The notes beneath the pieces were generated by a model. It was not told the DNA's origin. It made no database searches and saw only the letters and a list, made by a program, of their open reading frames with translations. A stretch of DNA of 12,445 nucleotides, taken from contig NZ_VWXM01000014.1 in assembly GCF_009268105.1 (NCBI RefSeq), positions 1 through 12,445 of the forward strand, given 5' to 3'. The position numbers and the translations under genes are program-made. Origin of the DNA: Candidatus Phytoplasma sacchari (GTDB lineage Bacteria > Bacillota_I > Bacilli_A > Acholeplasmatales > Acholeplasmataceae). Shown one piece after another: positions 1 to 6,375 of this stretch (position 1 is the first letter of the stretch; the number at the start of each line of letters is the position of its first letter).

Positions 1-1629
1 AAAAAAAGTTTTAATAACGATAGATAAAGAAGCAAAATTTACTAAACCTCCAGGTGTAATAGAATCAAATTTACTAATCGACATTCTATCTTTTATATTT
101 TTTTCTGCTCTTGTTAAGCCGATTCTAAATTGATTTTTTATAAGTTCTCCAACTAATCTTAATCTTCTATTGCCTAAATAATCTATATCATCTATTTTAC
201 CAACATTTTGATGTAGATTTAAATAATAACTAATACTTGCGATAATATCAGATAAAGAAATATTTTCTTTATTTTCTTCCTGGTTATTTCCTATAATTCT
301 AACAAAAATTTTATTTTCTTTTTCATCTAAAACATAAACATCTAAAACTTCATTTAAAACTGTTTTATTTTTAAAATTATTTTTCTTGGTATTTTTCTTA
401 CTAGTAAAATATTTAATTATTTTTTCTTCTATATTATCTTTATTTTTTTCCAAAATATTAATAGTTTCAATATTAAATAAAGAATCTTTTTTAATTAATA
501 TTTCTCCCGTATCAAGATCAAAAATATTATCTTTGATAAAAATTTCTTCTTTATCATCTATTTTCTTCTTATAAGTCCAAACAAAATCATCATCTGAATT
601 TATAACTTTATTTTCTAAATTAATTTCTAAATTAATCAGTTTTACTCTAAATGAATCACGTTTTTGCTTAAGTTCATTAATAATTTCTTTAGTTAAAAAA
701 GTATCTTTATTTAATAAAATTTTATTATTATTAATATCAATCAAATCTTTAGCTAAAAAAGTATTTTCTGCTCTATCCAAAACATCAAGTTTTTTGTTTA
801 ATTTATATCTTCCAACAGATGATAAATCATATTTTTTACGATCAAACAATCTATTTCTCACAAATTCTCTGGCAGCATTAGCTGAAACTTTTTCTCCTTG
901 ATGCAATTTTGAATATAACTCTATAATAGCATCATTAGAATTGTAATCATCATCTTTGTCAAAACTTAAATTAAGTAAATCATTTTGTCCAAAAACTTGT
1001 TCTATATCTTTTCTGTTATCGAAACCTAAAGCTTGAATAAATTTAGTTAAAGGTATTTTCTTTGATCTATCTAATTTAGCATATAAAACATCTTTATTAC
1101 TTTGTTCATATTCTATCCAAGCTCCTCTAGTAGGAATAATTTGAGCCTCAAAACGAATTTTATTAAATTTTAAATCAAATTTTTCCGTAAAATAAGCTCC
1201 TGAAGATCTTATAATTTGAGATATTACAACTCTTTCTGTTCCGTTAATAATAAAAGTTCCAGAAGGGGTCATAAGAGGTAAATCAGTCATTAAAATACGA
1301 CTTTTCTTTATTTCTCCGGTAAAGACATTTTCTAACCTTACATTTACAAATAATTCAGAACAATAACTAAAATCTCTTTTTTTAGCTTCTTTGACACTTA
1401 ATTTTGGTTTTTCTAAAAAAAATTCATCAAAATATAACTTTAAATCGCCATTATAACTTTCAATAGGTGAAATATCTTCAAGGGACTCTTTAATACCTTT
1501 TTTTAGAAATAATTCAAAAGATTTAGTTTGTGTTTGAATTAGATTAGGTAATACAATATCATAATTTATTTTAGAATAATTACGACGTTCTGTTTTTGTA
1601 CCATATTTAATATTTGGATATTTTTTCAT
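1..1629 (-). CDS. rpoB: RNA polymerase beta subunit, N-terminal part (partial, runs off the window)
   Basis: Catalytic beta subunit of RNA polymerase. The frame is open for 543 codons from ATG at 1629 to position 1, where the window cuts it. The start is set by AGGAG seven bases upstream. Family landmarks in order are TERRNYSKINYDIVLPNLIQ near the N-terminus, TPSGTFIINGTERVVISQ, SSGAYF, PTRGAWIEYE, GRYKLNKKLD, DIDYLGNRRLR, GELIKNQFRIGL and DRMSI. The last residues, IKTFF, correspond to IKEFF just before the GSSQLSQFMDQ rifampicin-binding stretch, which is outside the window. That FF is residue 543 here against about 458 in B. subtilis (from memory), so roughly 85 extra residues are present, mostly between about 290 and 440 in the lobe domain. 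The gene follows rplL, separated by a terminator and a possible promoter of its own. Identity is certain; the insertion may be shared by relatives. Confidence 0.98.
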   Translation of the reverse strand, partial: MKKYPNIKYGTKTERRNYSKINYDIVLPNLIQTQTKSFELFLKKGIKESLEDISPIESYNGDLKLYFDEFFLEKPKLSVKEAKKRDFSYCSELFVNVRLENVFTGEIKKSRILMTDLPLMTPSGTFIINGTERVVISQIIRSSGAYFTEKFDLKFNKIRFEAQIIPTRGAWIEYEQSNKDVLYAKLDRSKKIPLTKFIQALGFDNRKDIEQVFGQNDLLNLSFDKDDDYNSNDAIIELYSKLHQGEKVSANAAREFVRNRLFDRKKYDLSSVGRYKLNKKLDVLDRAENTFLAKDLIDINNNKILLNKDTFLTKEIINELKQKRDSFRVKLINLEINLENKVINSDDDFVWTYKKKIDDKEEIFIKDNIFDLDTGEILIKKDSLFNIETINILEKNKDNIEEKIIKYFTSKKNTKKNNFKNKTVLNEVLDVYVLDEKENKIFVRIIGNNQEENKENISLSDIIASISYYLNLHQNVGKIDDIDYLGNRRLRLVGELIKNQFRIGLTRAEKNIKDRMSISKFDSITPGGLVNFASLSIVIKTFF

Positions 1630-1652
1630 TTTTGACTCCTAATCATTTTTTT

Positions 1653-1681
1653 TAAATATCATAATAATAAAATCATTTCAA
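1653..1681 (-). promoter_or_regulatory. candidate rpoB promoter
   Basis: On the minus strand, TTGAAA (1676-1681) is followed after 17 bases by TATTTA (1653-1658), with TG one base before the -10 hexamer as in extended -10 promoters. It lies between the rplL terminator and the rpoB Shine-Dalgarno, where a promoter would make sense. The -10 match is poor and such hexamers arise often in A+T-rich DNA, so this is tentative. Confidence 0.3.
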
Positions 1682-1687
1682 ATAATA

Positions 1688-1730
1688 AAAAACCTAAGAG
1701 AAGTATTACGAATTTTTTTCTTAGGTTTTT
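1688..1730 (-). terminator. hairpin terminator/attenuator between rplL and rpoB
   Basis: A perfect 12-bp inverted repeat, aaaaacctaaga (1688-1699) and tcttaggttttt (1719-1730), flanks a 19-base loop. Read on the minus strand, the 3' arm ends in a U run that continues as TTTTTTATTATT. It sits 33 bases after the rplL stop and 58 bases before the rpoB start. This is a classic intrinsic terminator shape. E. coli has a partial terminator in the same rplL-rpoB gap that lowers rpoBC expression relative to the ribosomal genes; the same role here is inferred. Confidence 0.75.
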
Positions 1731-1762
1731 ATTTTAATATCAGTACTAATAAGTATTTTATT

Positions 1763-2161
1763 TTATTCTTCTTTATATTCTTGTAATTCTACAATAGATC
1801 CTAATTCTTCTAATTGTTTTTTAATCTCTTCGGCTTTTAGTTTTTCTAATTTTTCTTGAATAATAGAATCAGCATTATCTACTAATCCTTTAGCTTCAAA
1901 CAAACCTTTTTCAGTTATCTTACGTACTAGTTGAATAATAGGTACTTTTTTATCAGTATTAATGCCTTTCAAAATAACATTAAATTTTTTATCTTCTAAT
2001 TTTTCTTCTTTTTGAACAGCAGAAGAATTATTAGATTGATTTATAAAAAGAGAAGAATCTATATTAAATTCCTTTTTTAATGAATCTGATAATTCTTTAA
2101 TTTCTGATAAAGTCATTTTTTTTAAAGATTCTATAAAACTATTTTTATCTAATTTAGACAT
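1763..2161 (-). CDS. rplL: ribosomal protein L7/L12 (bL12)
   Basis: Stalk protein of the 50S subunit; dimers bind the C-terminal helix of L10 and recruit elongation factor GTPases. The 132-residue protein has the usual layout: an N-terminal dimerisation helix region (MTLSEIKELSDSLKKEF), a hydrophilic hinge rich in N, S, K and E at about 35-58, and a C-terminal domain from about 60 (KFNVILKGIN, VRKITEKGLFEAKGLVD, EEIKKQLEELGSIVEL). I place the start at ATG 2161 because AAAGGG lies about six bases upstream. A seven-codon longer reading from TTG at 2182 has no ribosome binding site. The hinge is low in Ala/Gly compared with most bacteria, as expected from the base composition. The 112 bases separating it from rplJ are nearly all A and T with no visible signal. 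Confidence 0.96.
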   Translation of the reverse strand: MSKLDKNSFIESLKKMTLSEIKELSDSLKKEFNIDSSLFINQSNNSSAVQKEEKLEDKKFNVILKGINTDKKVPIIQLVRKITEKGLFEAKGLVDNADSIIQEKLEKLKAEEIKKQLEELGSIVELQEYKEE

Positions 2162-2273
2162 TTTTAACCCTTTTTTTCTCAAAATTTTTATTTAATTAAT
2201 TTTAATTTATAAAATTTATTTTAAAATTTTTATTTTAAAAAAAATATTTTTAAAAAATCATTATAAAAAATTT

Positions 2274-2786
2274 TTATTTTTTAATAATATTTGCATAATC
2301 CTTTTTAGATAAAATATCTAATATAATGATCAATTCTCTTAATGGTGAAAAAATATCAAAAATTAATATTAACAACAACTCTTCCTTAGAAGGCAAATTA
2401 GCTAAATCATTAATCATATCTTTGGAATAAATTTTTTTTTCTATTAAACCTGAAATAATTTTTAAAAATTTACTTTTTTTTTCATTATCGCACAAAAATT
2501 TAATTAGTTTATTATTTTGCGTATTACCTAGTAATAAAGCTTTAGGATATTTAATCGAATCAACTAAAACTTGTAAATTCATTTTCATAAAAGCTCTTTT
2601 TATTATATTATTTGAATAAAGTTTAATTTTACTATTAAAATCTCTTAATTTAACTCTTAATTCAGTCAAATCTTGTACTTTTAATCCTTGATATTCTAAT
2701 AACAAAACTATCTTAGCTTGATTAATATCATTTACCAATATTTCTACATCCTGTTTCTTTTTTTCAATAATATGTTGTTTTGACAT
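2274..2786 (-). CDS. rplJ: ribosomal protein L10 (uL10)
   Basis: Base of the 50S stalk: it binds 23S rRNA beside L11 through its N-terminal domain and anchors L12 dimers on its C-terminal helix. At 170 residues it has normal length. Visible family features are the N-terminal IIEKKKQ, the LEYQGLKVQDLTELR stretch (equivalent to the family's ..DYRGLTVAQLTELR..), NNIIKRAF, the PKALLLG turn and LANLPSKEELL near residue 130. The C-terminal tail is the L12-binding helix. The start fits the conserved N-terminus, but the only Shine-Dalgarno-like sequence (AAGGG) lies 18 bases upstream, further than normal; see the leader feature. rplL follows after 112 bases. Confidence 0.96.
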   Translation of the reverse strand: MSKQHIIEKKKQDVEILVNDINQAKIVLLLEYQGLKVQDLTELRVKLRDFNSKIKLYSNNIIKRAFMKMNLQVLVDSIKYPKALLLGNTQNNKLIKFLCDNEKKSKFLKIISGLIEKKIYSKDMINDLANLPSKEELLLILIFDIFSPLRELIIILDILSKKDYANIIKK

Positions 2787-2847
2787 GAGAATTTTTTTTA
2801 TATTCCCTTCTGTAAAAATCTTTAAAATTTTATTTCTTAAATTAAAG
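2787..2847 (-). promoter_or_regulatory. possible rplJ leader hairpins (L10-type autoregulation candidate)
   Basis: The rplA-rplJ gap is 144 bases. Immediately before the rplJ ATG, minus-strand GGGAAT (2802-2807) can pair with ATTCTC (2787-2792) around a nine-base loop. That stem contains the G's of the only Shine-Dalgarno candidate. A second inverted repeat, CTTTAA/TTAAAG (2842-2847 with 2820-2825), lies just upstream. L10 leaders that bind the L10-L12 complex occur at this position in many bacteria. I cannot see a convincing kink-turn match, so the regulatory role is only a possibility. Confidence 0.3.
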
Positions 2848-2864
2848 TTTTAAAATCTATTTTA

Positions 2865-2892
2865 TTTATATATTCACTAAAATATTCTACAA
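2865..2892 (-). promoter_or_regulatory. weak candidate promoter for rplJ-rplL
   Basis: On the minus strand, TTGTAG (2887-2892) precedes TATAAA (2865-2870) by 16 bases. The -10 matches five of six consensus bases, but the -35 matches only three. The position upstream of the leader is reasonable for an rplJL promoter; the sequence alone is weak evidence. Confidence 0.2.
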
Positions 2893-2930
2893 GAAAATTT
2901 CTAATTTTTAAAATGTTTTAATTTTCTCTA

Positions 2931-3638
2931 TTAATCTGATATTATTCTTGAATCAATATTTGTGAAATTAATTTTAATACCAGGAGCCATAGTAGAAGAA
3001 ATATTCATAGATTTGATATAATTACCTTTAACTGTTTTAGGTCTAACAGATTTTAAATTATTAAAAAAGAAAATTAAATTTTCTAATATTTTTTTATTTT
3101 CAAAAGAATATTTTCCTAATATCGTATGAATATTCCCTGTTTTATCAACCTTATATTCTATTCTTCCTTTTTGAACATCTTTAACTATTTGAGTAACATT
3201 ATCTGTAACAGTTCCTAATTTAGGATTTGGCATAAGACCTTTTGGTCCTAAAATTTTACCTAACTTAGATACCATAGGCATCATATCAGGAGTAGAAATT
3301 AATATATCAAATTCTGTCCAATTCTTAGAAATTTTATCTATCAATTCTTGTCCTCCAAAATAATCTGCTCCATTTTCTTCTGCATCTTTTAATTTAACAC
3401 CTTTAGATATAACAGCTACTTTTAATTTTTTACCAATTCCATGAGGCAATATTAAGGAACCACGAATATTTTGTTCTACTTTTTTAGGATCAAGATTTAA
3501 AGAAAAATTGCATTCTATAGTAGAATCAAAATTAGCTATCTTAGTTTTTTTCATTAACTCTATAGCATCGGAAACTTCATACAATTTTTGTAAATCTATC
3601 ATTTTCACGACAGATAAATACTTTTTTGATCTTTTCAT
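2931..3638 (-). CDS. rplA: ribosomal protein L1 (uL1)
   Basis: Binds 23S rRNA at the mobile L1 stalk, which helps release deacylated tRNA from the E site; in many bacteria it also represses its own operon. The 235-residue length is typical. Conserved segments are KKYLSVVKMIDLQKLYEVSD at the N-terminus, FDSTIECNFSLNLDPKK, IRGSLILPHGIGK, ATPDMM-like STPDMMPMVSKLGKILGPKG with GLMPNPK, GRIEYKVDKTGNIH and STMAPGIKIN at the end. The ATG at 3638 matches the family start, but the preceding bases are all A/T with no near Shine-Dalgarno; the nearest AAAGG lies about 26 bases upstream. It follows rplK after 104 A+T-rich bases. Confidence 0.97.
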   Translation of the reverse strand: MKRSKKYLSVVKMIDLQKLYEVSDAIELMKKTKIANFDSTIECNFSLNLDPKKVEQNIRGSLILPHGIGKKLKVAVISKGVKLKDAEENGADYFGGQELIDKISKNWTEFDILISTPDMMPMVSKLGKILGPKGLMPNPKLGTVTDNVTQIVKDVQKGRIEYKVDKTGNIHTILGKYSFENKKILENLIFFFNNLKSVRPKTVKGNYIKSMNISSTMAPGIKINFTNIDSRIISD

Positions 3639-3742
3639 ATATTAAAATTTTAACAAAAAAATAAACCTTTCGATAGACTTTAAAATAATATTAAATTAAA
3701 CAAAAAAACAAAATAATATAAAAAAATTAAATAAATTATTTT

Positions 3743-4168
3743 TTATTTTTCAATAATAATACCCATATTTCGAGCAGTACCTTCAATAATTTTACAAGCA
3801 TTTTCTAAAGTATAAGCATTTAAATCAGGCATTTTAATTTTAGCTATCTCTTTAATTTTTTCATAACTAAGAGTAGCTACTTTATTCTTAGTTATATCAG
3901 AAGAACCTTTTTCTATTTTAGCTGCTTTTTTTAAAAGATCACTAGCTGGTGGAGTTTTAGTTAAAATACTAAAACTTCTATCTGAATAAACACTTATAAC
4001 TACAGGTATAATATAACCTTCTTGGTCTTTAGTAATTTGATTAAATTGAGTACAAAACAAGGGAATATTAACCTGAGCTTGACCTAAAGCAGGACCTATA
4101 GGTGGTGCAGGATTTGCTTTACCAGCCATTATTTGTAATTTTATAATTTTAGAAATTTTTTTAGACAC
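3743..4168 (-). CDS. rplK: ribosomal protein L11 (uL11)
   Basis: Binds the GTPase-associated region of 23S rRNA together with L10 and is needed for stringent-response sensing and thiostrepton binding. At 141 residues it has the usual length. The N-terminal domain shows [20 protein letters not shown] followed by QVNIP, and the C-terminal RNA-binding domain shows [29 protein letters not shown] and [11 protein letters not shown]. The start codon is GTG at 4168, chosen because GAGG lies eight bases upstream and the next residues ([11 protein letters not shown]) match the family's start. It lies 69 bases after nusG and is followed by rplA. Confidence 0.97.
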   Translation of the reverse strand: MSKKISKIIKLQIMAGKANPAPPIGPALGQAQVNIPLFCTQFNQITKDQEGYIIPVVISVYSDRSFSILTKTPPASDLLKKAAKIEKGSSDITKNKVATLSYEKIKEIAKIKMPDLNAYTLENACKIIEGTARNMGIIIEK

Positions 4169-4205
4169 TTTTTAATCCTCTTTTATTTTAAATTTTAAAT
4201 TTTTT

Positions 4206-4234
4206 ATTATAAAAATAACTTCTATTTCAATTAA
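4206..4234 (-). promoter_or_regulatory. weak candidate promoter for rplK-rplA
   Basis: The nusG-rplK gap contains a perfect minus-strand TATAAT (4206-4211), 17 bases after TTAATT (4229-4234). E. coli has a promoter for rplKA at this place. The -35 is weak (three of six bases) and the background is A+T-rich, so chance occurrence is quite possible. Confidence 0.25.
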
Positions 4235-4237
4235 AAA

Positions 4238-4870
4238 TCAAAAAATTTCTTTAAAATCAGAAAAAGAAATTTCAATAGAAGTTGTTCTTCCGAATAAATC
4301 AATATCTAATACTAACTTATTTTGATTATAATCTAAATGTTTAACCTTTCCTTTTTGGCCTGAAAAAGAACCATTAATAATTTCAACTTTTTTGTTTATT
4401 AAATAACTATAATCTTTTTTATTTTCTAATCCTATTTTAAATAAAATTTTTTCTATTTCACTTTTACTAACAGGAACAGGTCTAGAATCGATACTACCTC
4501 TAACAGAACCCAAAAAATTTGTAACTTTTGGTATATTTCTAACAACAAACCAAGAATAGTTATTTACAATCATTTTAACAAAAACATAACCAGAAAACAT
4601 TTTTTTTTCTTTTTCTTTTTTAGTTCCGTCAGATTTTATTTTAAAATATTTTTCATGAGGACAAATAACATCAAAAATAAATTTAGAAATTTTGGTTTTG
4701 CTATTAGTTAATTTTAATAGATCTTTTTGAACAGAATTTTCATATCCTGAATATGTTTGAATAATATACCATTTAGGCTCTTTTTCTTGATCTTCTAATT
4801 CTATTTCATCTTTTTTTTTATTTTTAATTTTTTCATATTCTTTTTTTTTATTATTAAATTTAATACTCAT
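4238..4870 (-). CDS. nusG: transcription termination/antitermination protein NusG
   Basis: Binds RNA polymerase through its N-terminal NGN domain and links it to Rho or ribosomal S10 through its C-terminal KOW domain. The 210 residues contain a charged Lys/Glu-rich extension (1-32), the NGN domain from EPKWYIIQTYSGYE, with the conserved MFSGYVFVKM (91-100) and TNFLGS (118-122), then KOW at about 161-188 (GSFSGQKGKV). The protein ends FGRTTSIEISFSDFKEIF, as the family does, at a TGA stop. Reading through that TGA would add more than 20 unrelated residues, so UGA is a true stop here. ATG at 4870 has AAAGG eight bases upstream. It lies between secE and rplK, the standard bacterial order. Confidence 0.97.
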   Translation of the reverse strand: MSIKFNNKKKEYEKIKNKKKDEIELEDQEKEPKWYIIQTYSGYENSVQKDLLKLTNSKTKISKFIFDVICPHEKYFKIKSDGTKKEKEKKMFSGYVFVKMIVNNYSWFVVRNIPKVTNFLGSVRGSIDSRPVPVSKSEIEKILFKIGLENKKDYSYLINKKVEIINGSFSGQKGKVKHLDYNQNKLVLDIDLFGRTTSIEISFSDFKEIF

Positions 4871-4942
4871 AAATATTACCTTTTTTCGTAATAAAAAATC
4901 AATTTTTTTTAAATATAAAATTAACTTATAAATAAATAGTTT

Positions 4943-5356
4943 TTATGAAGATTTTATATAAACTAATACTGGATCAAACTTCTCATATAAATAAGAAAAA
5001 AAATAAATAACACATTCCAAAATAATAGTAAAAATCAAAACTTGTATAAATTTCAAAAAAACATTTTTATAAGATGGCCAAGAAACTAAATAATTTTCTT
5101 TCACTATTTTAGTAATAAATGGAAATATACCATAAATAAAAAAACAAACAAATGAAAAAAAACCAAAATAAAAATAAAAATAAAAATAAAAATTATACCT
5201 ATTTTTATCACTTAAATAAGAATATCTTATATTCTGAAATATTCCAATAAATAAAACAGAAAAAATAACTAAAAAGATACGAAATAAACTATATTCTTTT
5301 TTTATAACTTCTAATAACGGTATTTTATTTTTTTCTTCTTTATTTTTATAAACCAT
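4943..5356 (-). CDS. secE: preprotein translocase subunit SecE, three-helix form
   Basis: Small clamp subunit of the SecYEG membrane channel. The 137-residue protein has three predicted membrane segments (about 25-40, 54-80 and 101-122). The diagnostic region is the amphipathic helix and last transmembrane helix: VKENYLVSWPSYKNVFLKFI, then a hydrophobic stretch ending in FDPVLVYI. Most Bacillota SecE proteins are about 60 residues with one helix, so the two extra N-terminal helices are notable, although the E. coli protein also has three. The second helix contains an alternating Tyr-Phe run encoded by a six-base tandem repeat. The start at ATG 5356 follows AAGGAG at nine bases. Its position between rpmG and nusG supports the call. 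Confidence 0.92.
   Translation of the reverse strand: MVYKNKEEKNKIPLLEVIKKEYSLFRIFLVIFSVLFIGIFQNIRYSYLSDKNRYNFYFYFYFYFGFFSFVCFFIYGIFPFITKIVKENYLVSWPSYKNVFLKFIQVLIFTIILECVIYFFSYLYEKFDPVLVYIKSS
5165..5193 (-). repeat. hexanucleotide tandem repeat inside secE
   Basis: The plus strand reads about five copies of aaaata, with T at 5169, 5175, 5181, 5187 and 5193. On the coding strand this is TATTTT repeated, giving alternating Tyr and Phe codons within the second membrane segment. Copy-number change would add or remove two residues without breaking the frame. Confidence 0.9.
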
Positions 5357-5400
5357 TTAAAAAAACTCCTTGTTTTTTAATGTTAATATTTTTAAAATTA

Positions 5401-5544
5401 TTATTTAGTCTCTTCGTGTAAAATATGTTTATTACAGTTTGGACAATATTTTTTTAAATTTAAACGAATATTTTTTTTGTGAATAGAAATATTATAATTA
5501 CGATTAAGACAATAACTACATATTAAAATATTTTTTTTTACCAT
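5401..5544 (-). CDS. rpmG: ribosomal protein L33 (bL33), zinc-binding form
   Basis: Small 50S protein near the E site. The 47-residue reading starts at ATG 5544 and ends at TAA 5401-5403. It contains two Cys pairs, CSYC (9-12) and CPNC (34-37), which form the zinc site of C+ type L33. It also has the family's RNYN, LKKYCP and a terminal LHEETK, matching the usual TLHRETK ending. AAGGA lies 12 bases before the start, slightly far, with no alternative in-frame start. In Bacillota, rpmG directly precedes secE and nusG, as here. The 44-base gap to secE holds only the secE ribosome binding site. Confidence 0.95.
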   Translation of the reverse strand: MVKKNILICSYCLNRNYNISIHKKNIRLNLKKYCPNCNKHILHEETK

Positions 5545-5622
5545 AAAGTCAAAATATCCTTCATTTATATATAAAAAATTTCAAAAGAATAAATTGTATA
5601 TTCTAAAAAACACGTTACATTA

Positions 5623-5631
5623 ATTCTAACA
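5623..5631 (-). promoter_or_regulatory. candidate extended -10 element upstream of rpmG
   Basis: The minus strand reads TGTTAGAAT in the 120-base rlmB-rpmG gap. This fits an extended -10 (TGn followed by TAGAAT, five of six bases). No good -35 lies 16-18 bases upstream, only T-rich sequence. It could start transcription of rpmG-secE-nusG about 75 bases before the rpmG ATG. Confidence 0.25.
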
Positions 5632-5664
5632 TAATTTTTAATAAAAAAATAAAAAAATAGTTTA

Positions 5665-6363
5665 TCATTTATCAAATAAATAATACATTATTAATGCTGC
5701 TGTAACACTAACATTTAAAGAATTTATTTTACCCTTCATTGGTATTTTAACTAATAAATCACATTTTTGTTTTATTAATTTTCTTATCCCTGAACCTTCA
5801 TTACCTAATACAATAGCTATATATTCTCTTTCTGGCATTTTATTAAAATTGGTACTTGATTTCATATCAGTCCCTATCACAAAAAAATTAAATTTTTTTA
5901 ATTTCAAAATAGTTTTTATTAAGTCATTAACTAAAAAAATATTAACATACTCTAAAGCTCCGCTTGAAGACTTGGCTACTGTTCCATTCAAAAGTACTTG
6001 ATTCTTTTTACTTATAATAATACCGCTAAAATCAGCAGCTTCTGCTGTTCTTAATATAGCTCCTAAATTATGAGGATCTTGTATTGAATCTAAAATTAAA
6101 ATTTTTTTGAAAAAAGGTTTTTTTAAAAAATCATCTAATTCTTTATAGTTATAATCATCAACTTCAGCTACAATACCTTGATGATTAACATTATCAGCTT
6201 TTTCGTTTAATTGATGTTTGCTTAATAATTTAAAATTAATATTACAATTATGAATAAAACTCAAAAATTGTATATCTTTAAATTTATAATCTATATATAA
6301 ATTATAGATAATTCTTCTAGCTTTAATAGCTTCTTTAATTATATTTTTACCGTAAATTATCAT
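5665..6363 (-). CDS. rlmB: 23S rRNA (guanosine-2'-O-)-methyltransferase RlmB (SpoU/TrmH family)
   Basis: Predicted to methylate the ribose of a guanosine in the peptidyl-transferase P loop of 23S rRNA (G2251 in E. coli numbering) using S-adenosylmethionine. The 232-residue protein has the N-terminal substrate-binding domain beginning IIYGKNIIKEAI, then the knotted SPOUT catalytic domain. Motif 1 is DSIQDPHNLGAILRTAE (92-108), motif 2 LGNEGSGI (186-193) and motif 3 IPMKGKINSLNVSVTAA (207-223). I use ATG 6363; a TTG two codons earlier is possible but adds nothing conserved. The gene begins 12 bases after the ATPase stop, so the two are probably cotranscribed. It ends TGA followed directly by TAA. 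The cysS-rlmB-rpmG-secE context supports RlmB over other SpoU members. Confidence 0.93.
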   Translation of the reverse strand: MIIYGKNIIKEAIKARRIIYNLYIDYKFKDIQFLSFIHNCNINFKLLSKHQLNEKADNVNHQGIVAEVDDYNYKELDDFLKKPFFKKILILDSIQDPHNLGAILRTAEAADFSGIIISKKNQVLLNGTVAKSSSGALEYVNIFLVNDLIKTILKLKKFNFFVIGTDMKSSTNFNKMPEREYIAIVLGNEGSGIRKLIKQKCDLLVKIPMKGKINSLNVSVTAALIMYYLFDK

Positions 6364-6375
6364 TAACAACTTTCA

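Noticed and set aside
386..574. Plus-strand open frame of 62 codons
   Set aside because: It lies wholly antisense to rpoB, is a low-complexity Ile/Ser/Leu/Phe reading of A+T-rich DNA, and has no family resemblance.
2162..2182. Seven-codon upstream extension of rplL from TTG
   Set aside because: It has no Shine-Dalgarno and overlaps the good AAAGGG site that serves ATG 2161; L12 proteins start near that ATG.
5357..5664. Possible tRNA-Trp near rpmG-secE, common in some Bacilli
   Set aside because: No cloverleaf, GTTCGA-like T loop or acceptor pairing is visible; the short gaps around rpmG (5357-5400 and 5545-5664) hold only A+T-rich spacers and ribosome binding sites.
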